Source: Crocinitomicaceae bacterium
GTDB taxonomy: Bacteria; Bacteroidota; Bacteroidia; Flavobacteriales_D; Crocinitomicaceae
Reading direction: 5' to 3'
Length of the DNA stretch: 64,000 nt
NCBI GenBank assembly: GCA_023262855.1
Contig: JALQYQ010000051.1
Coordinates: 1-64,000 of the forward strand
The position numbers and the translations under genes were made by a program. This document shows, piece after piece, positions 61,122 to 64,000 of this stretch; the first letter of the stretch is position 1, and each line of letters opens with the position of its first letter. Below the pieces are notes generated by a model. The model saw only the letters and a list, made by a program, of their open reading frames with translations, made no database searches and had not been told where the DNA came from.

Positions 61122-61826
61122 GTGAAAAAGAATTTAATGATAGTGGGGGCTTTAGTGGCCCTCATTTTGCTTATAGACCAATTGGTGAAAATCTATGTGA
61201 AAACACATTTTCAACCAGGAGAATCTGTGAATGTTTTTGGTGATTGGTTTGTGTTGGAATACATTGAAAACCAAGGAATGGCCTTTGGAACTACATTTGG
61301 TAATAAAATCTGGCATAAACTGGCCTTGAGCATTTTCCGCATTTTCGCCATTGGAGGAATTTGTTACTATTGGTATCAACAAGCAAAAGTAGGCGCGAAA
61401 CGTGAATTTCTAGTAGCCATCGGTTTGATTTTGGCAGGTGCTACTGGAAACCTCATCGATTCGATGTTCTATGATTTCGCTTTTCCTTATGATCCTTGCA
61501 TGGGATACAATCATTTGGAAGGTTCCGGTGTTTGGACCAATTGTGATCAATATTTTGTTGGAAAGATTGAAACAAAACACAGAGGTTTTCTTCTTGGAAA
61601 TGTAGTCGATATGTACAAATTCCAAGCAACTTGGCCGCAGTGGGTTCCTTGGTTGGGAGGAAAAGATGTATTTCCTGCGATTTGGAACACAGCCGATGCA
61701 TCGATTACAATTGGAGTTGCAATGGTCTTTTTAAGACAGCGTGCTTATTTTCCAAAACGAAAAAAAGAGCAAATCGTTCAATCGGGTGAACAAACAGCAA
61801 CACCAACAGAAGGCGAATCAAATTAA
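61122..61826 (+). CDS. lspA: Signal peptidase II (prolipoprotein signal peptidase)
   Basis: Cleaves lipoprotein signal peptides after lipidation. 234 residues starting at the GTG at 61122; the first hydrophobic segment (LMIVGALVALILLIDQLVKIYV) holds the family motif D-Q. Catalytic Asps: AGATGNLIDSM and PAIWNTADASITIG. A ~40-residue insert between them (PYDPCMGYNHLEGSG ... TKHRGFLLGNVVDMY) is longer than in E. coli and typical of Bacteroidota. Bridges DksA-like gene and terminator at 61850 in one transcript. Confidence 0.93.
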   Translation: MKKNLMIVGALVALILLIDQLVKIYVKTHFQPGESVNVFGDWFVLEYIENQGMAFGTTFGNKIWHKLALSIFRIFAIGGICYYWYQQAKVGAKREFLVAIGLILAGATGNLIDSMFYDFAFPYDPCMGYNHLEGSGVWTNCDQYFVGKIETKHRGFLLGNVVDMYKFQATWPQWVPWLGGKDVFPAIWNTADASITIGVAMVFLRQRAYFPKRKKEQIVQSGEQTATPTEGESN

Positions 61827-61849
61827 TAATTGAATTTTCATTCATACAA

Positions 61850-61880
61850 AAAGCCCCATCACCAATTTAGTAATGGGGCT
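61850..61880. terminator. Bidirectional terminator between lspA and the barrel gene
   Basis: AAGCCCCAT, a 13-nt loop, ATGGGGCTT followed by T5, with A-run on the left. Confidence 0.85.
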
Positions 61881-61908
61881 TTTTTATAGCTATTTCTTTT
61901 ATTTCAAC

Positions 61909-63624
61909 TTAGAATCGTGCTGTGATTCCACCCATAAATTGGAAAATTTGAACTGGGTGATTGTACCAACGGTTGTAACGTTGTGATGCAATGTTGTTCA
62001 TTTGAATAAAGGCAGAAATACGTTTATTATAACGGTATTCCAATCCTAAATTAATGTCAGCAATCAAACCAAGCGATTTTGCCATTTGGTTGTTTTCAAC
62101 CGTAACATCATCTTCCAAGGCATAAACCAACGCTTTTCTTCCACCTTCAAAATTTAAATCAAGGTTGACCAAGAATTTATCGAATAAATTGTAGCTACCT
62201 CTTGCAATTGCCTGCCATTGAGGCAAGTTCCACGCATAGGTATTGTTCAATAAACTGTACGAATAAAAACGACCAATTCCATCAATTTTCAGTTTTTCGT
62301 TCAATTGGTAGGACAATGAACCTTCAATTGTTGTTAAGTTCAGAGTATCGAACAATAAATTGAATTTATTTCCAACAGAATAGGTTGTATCCGTTACGAA
62401 AAGTGCTTTGTTTTGAACTCGTGCGAAACTTGCACTCAAGTTGAAACTCATACGTTTTGATAAGGTTCCTTTTATTCCCCCATAAACATCAATTGCTGTA
62501 TTTTCATTGCGCAGAGCAACATTTGGCAAGATGAATTCATTATCCGCTGTCAACGATTTGAAGGTTGTTTGTTTCAATCCTCCTCTTAATCCAATGTATG
62601 GTATAAAAATATCATTGAACATTGAGTATTTCAATTCAGCCACTGGATAGATATGTGCTTTTGTTTTTACGTTTGCATCAATAACAATGTCAACTCCAAT
62701 TTTCGCTTTAAATCGGTTGTTAAACAAATACGTTGAAATCGTTGGTTTTAAATTGATAATTGTATTGTTTACGACAATTCCAGTATCGATAATTGAAGTG
62801 TTTGTATCTCCAGCTACACCATATTTGTAACCGTTGTAGCGCACATTGAAATCAGCTGCATAAATTTCTTTACCCATTTTATAGAAGGCGCTTGAGTTGA
62901 CTGCAAAGAAATTCTCACGCGCTCTCCAATCCGACAAACTATCTTCCAATGGTTTTTTCGATCCAAAATTGTTGTATTCGATGCCTACTTTATAGTTCAA
63001 GGTTGCGCTATCTTTTTTGTGAGAAGCAAAGGAGAAGGCTCCTCCCACATCCTGATAACGTTGAGCAGTTGTTGCTCGATCAACTGAATCAGTAGGGATT
63101 TTCCAACCATAATAGTGCAATCCTTGATTGTTGTAATGCAAATCACCTCTTAAGGAATAGTTCTTTTCATTCAGTGCACCATATAATCCAAGTTTGGTTC
63201 GGTCAAATTGCGCTGGTGCATAATCACTGAAATTACCATACGAGCTTAAATGTTTCGCATGCACACCATAAACAAACTTACGAGAACGTTTTGAATCAAA
63301 ATAAACTTCTCCCAAAGGCATTAATTCTGTACCAATTCCAACTTTTACATAGGTGCTGTACAACTGATTCAATTTCTGTTCTGTTTTTATCGTAGCCGGA
63401 TTAATTGGTTCGACTTCAATTTTTGTAGGTTGTTGCAGCACCAACAGTGGAAAATCAATTACGGGATTGGCAATTGTTGTATCAATGATTTTTGGACTTT
63501 CCGTCATACGGTAGGCTGGCTCCACTTGACGCAGACCTGTAGCCGTAATTTCAACGTCCGGAACACCTTGTCCAAATAAGAAGGACGTAAATCCAACAAA
63601 CGAGCATAAAATGTACTTTTTCAT
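61909..63624 (-). CDS. Outer-membrane beta-barrel protein (TonB-receptor-like, no plug)
   Basis: 571 residues. Signal peptide KKYILCSFVGFTSFLFGQG, then a Pro-rich N-terminal segment (EVEPINPATIKTEQ) and strands of a large barrel (YVKVGIGTELMPLGEVYF, VYGVHAKHLSSYG, KLGLYGALNEKNYSLRGDLHYNN, LRGGLKQTTF, MSFNLSASFARVQNKALFV), ending FQFMGGITARF with the terminal Phe used by the BAM machinery. There is no plug or carboxypeptidase-like domain, so transport by TonB is unlikely. It directly follows a TPR protein gene (one base apart); this gene pair is found together in many Flavobacteriales and likely acts as an outer-membrane unit. Confidence 0.7.
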   Translation of the reverse strand: MKKYILCSFVGFTSFLFGQGVPDVEITATGLRQVEPAYRMTESPKIIDTTIANPVIDFPLLVLQQPTKIEVEPINPATIKTEQKLNQLYSTYVKVGIGTELMPLGEVYFDSKRSRKFVYGVHAKHLSSYGNFSDYAPAQFDRTKLGLYGALNEKNYSLRGDLHYNNQGLHYYGWKIPTDSVDRATTAQRYQDVGGAFSFASHKKDSATLNYKVGIEYNNFGSKKPLEDSLSDWRARENFFAVNSSAFYKMGKEIYAADFNVRYNGYKYGVAGDTNTSIIDTGIVVNNTIINLKPTISTYLFNNRFKAKIGVDIVIDANVKTKAHIYPVAELKYSMFNDIFIPYIGLRGGLKQTTFKSLTADNEFILPNVALRNENTAIDVYGGIKGTLSKRMSFNLSASFARVQNKALFVTDTTYSVGNKFNLLFDTLNLTTIEGSLSYQLNEKLKIDGIGRFYSYSLLNNTYAWNLPQWQAIARGSYNLFDKFLVNLDLNFEGGRKALVYALEDDVTVENNQMAKSLGLIADINLGLEYRYNKRISAFIQMNNIASQRYNRWYNHPVQIFQFMGGITARF

Positions 63625-63625
63625 A

Positions 63626-64000
63626 TTAGTTTCCTCCTTCGTTTACTTCAATAATTGTTTCACCAGGTTGCTCAACAGCTTTTGGTTTGTTTTTCAATTG
63701 CATCAACTCATCATACAGTTCATTTGCTTCCGACAAAATTCCGTCTTCTTCATCTGGATAATGGTCGATTACCGATTTCAATGTTTGTTCAGCTTGGAAC
63801 AAATCATTTTGAATTATTAGAATTCGTGACTGTAAAATCAACCCTTTTGCCACCCAATAATTATACGATGGTTTCATTTTAATCAACACGCGAATCTCAG
63901 CATCTGCTTTTTTGTAGTCTTCTTGTTTGAAATACATTTCACATAACGAGTATTTCGCTTCTGCACCTTGAACAGTTGTCGTGTTTTTTACAATCCATTC
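63626..64000 (-). CDS. TPR protein, C-terminal part
   Basis: The frame is open to the window edge, so the start is outside. Visible TPR-like helices: GAEAKYSLCEMYFKQEDYKKADAEIRVLIKMKPSYNYWVAKGLILQSRILIIQNDLFQAEQTLKSVIDHYP, ending in an acidic tail (EEDGILSEANELYDELMQLKNKPKAVEQPGETIIEVNEGGN). Probably a periplasmic or outer-membrane scaffold for the adjacent barrel protein. The stop is one base from the barrel's ATG. Confidence 0.75.
   Translation of the reverse strand, partial: EWIVKNTTTVQGAEAKYSLCEMYFKQEDYKKADAEIRVLIKMKPSYNYWVAKGLILQSRILIIQNDLFQAEQTLKSVIDHYPDEEDGILSEANELYDELMQLKNKPKAVEQPGETIIEVNEGGN

Overview
The window is a piece of a low-GC Bacteroidota chromosome, most likely from order Flavobacteriales (a Fluviicola/Crocinitomicaceae-like organism; the family is inference). 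The reasons are several secreted proteins with type IX secretion (T9SS) C-terminal sorting domains, a PorP/SprF-family protein next to a gliding-motility-type C-terminal protein and an OmpA lipoprotein, Bacteroidota-restricted families (DUF2911, DUF6495, DUF6427, HU-CCDC81/SPOR), and promoters of the TTG-19-TAnnTTTG type instead of the sigma70 consensus. The first ~135 bases do not belong with the rest: they are ~59% GC and encode a fragment of NADH dehydrogenase subunit NuoL, fused abruptly to ~37% GC Bacteroidota sequence. This looks like a chimeric contig end.

Layout. 0.1-8.4 kb: hydrolase tail, LETM1-like protein, small outer-membrane protein, lamin-tail secreted protein, aspartate-semialdehyde dehydrogenase, and a membrane sulfatase of LTA-synthase type. 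8.4-17.0 kb is accessory: a minus-strand run of T9SS-secreted proteins (LamG, collagen-like and others) with a SIR2-like gene inside it, a kelch/transmembrane protein facing a small HTH gene, and a GIY-YIG nuclease gene, bounded by clusters of a REP-like palindrome (core CTTCGAGAGCCTCAG). 17.0-31.7 kb is mostly housekeeping or envelope: Sufu-like, DUF2911, dxr, BlaI-like, C1 peptidase, HU/SPOR, kdsB, two tandem TonB receptors, dprA. 31.8-42.6 kb: PpiD-like foldase, a 1679-residue barrel-plus-14-repeat protein, and a T9SS-associated cluster (type B CTD protein, PorP/SprF, OmpA). 42.7-46.1 kb: uvrC, amidase, ssb.

46.2-46.8 kb holds the most unusual object. An intact tRNA-Asn(GTT) lies between two decayed tRNA copies in which the 5' half of the anticodon arm has been replaced at the same place by 16-nt palindromes. 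A GIY-YIG nuclease gene sits between the intact tRNA's hairpin terminator and the downstream decayed copy, which carries a second copy of that terminator. The gene starts just after the first hairpin and its stop codon falls inside the decayed tRNA. This resembles a small tRNA-targeting, palindrome-bearing mobile unit.

47.0-64.0 kb: acyl-CoA synthetase, glycosyltransferase-like protein, T9SS proteins, bestrophin channel, tryptophan 2,3-dioxygenase, HAD phosphatase, CorC/HlyC-like protein, purD-purQ, DUF6427, DksA-like, lspA, an outer-membrane barrel and the 3' end of a TPR protein.

Both free-standing GIY-YIG genes lie in clusters of short palindromes. A working hypothesis is that small GIY-YIG nucleases and short palindromes travel together here, playing the part that RAYT transposases play for REP elements in other bacteria.
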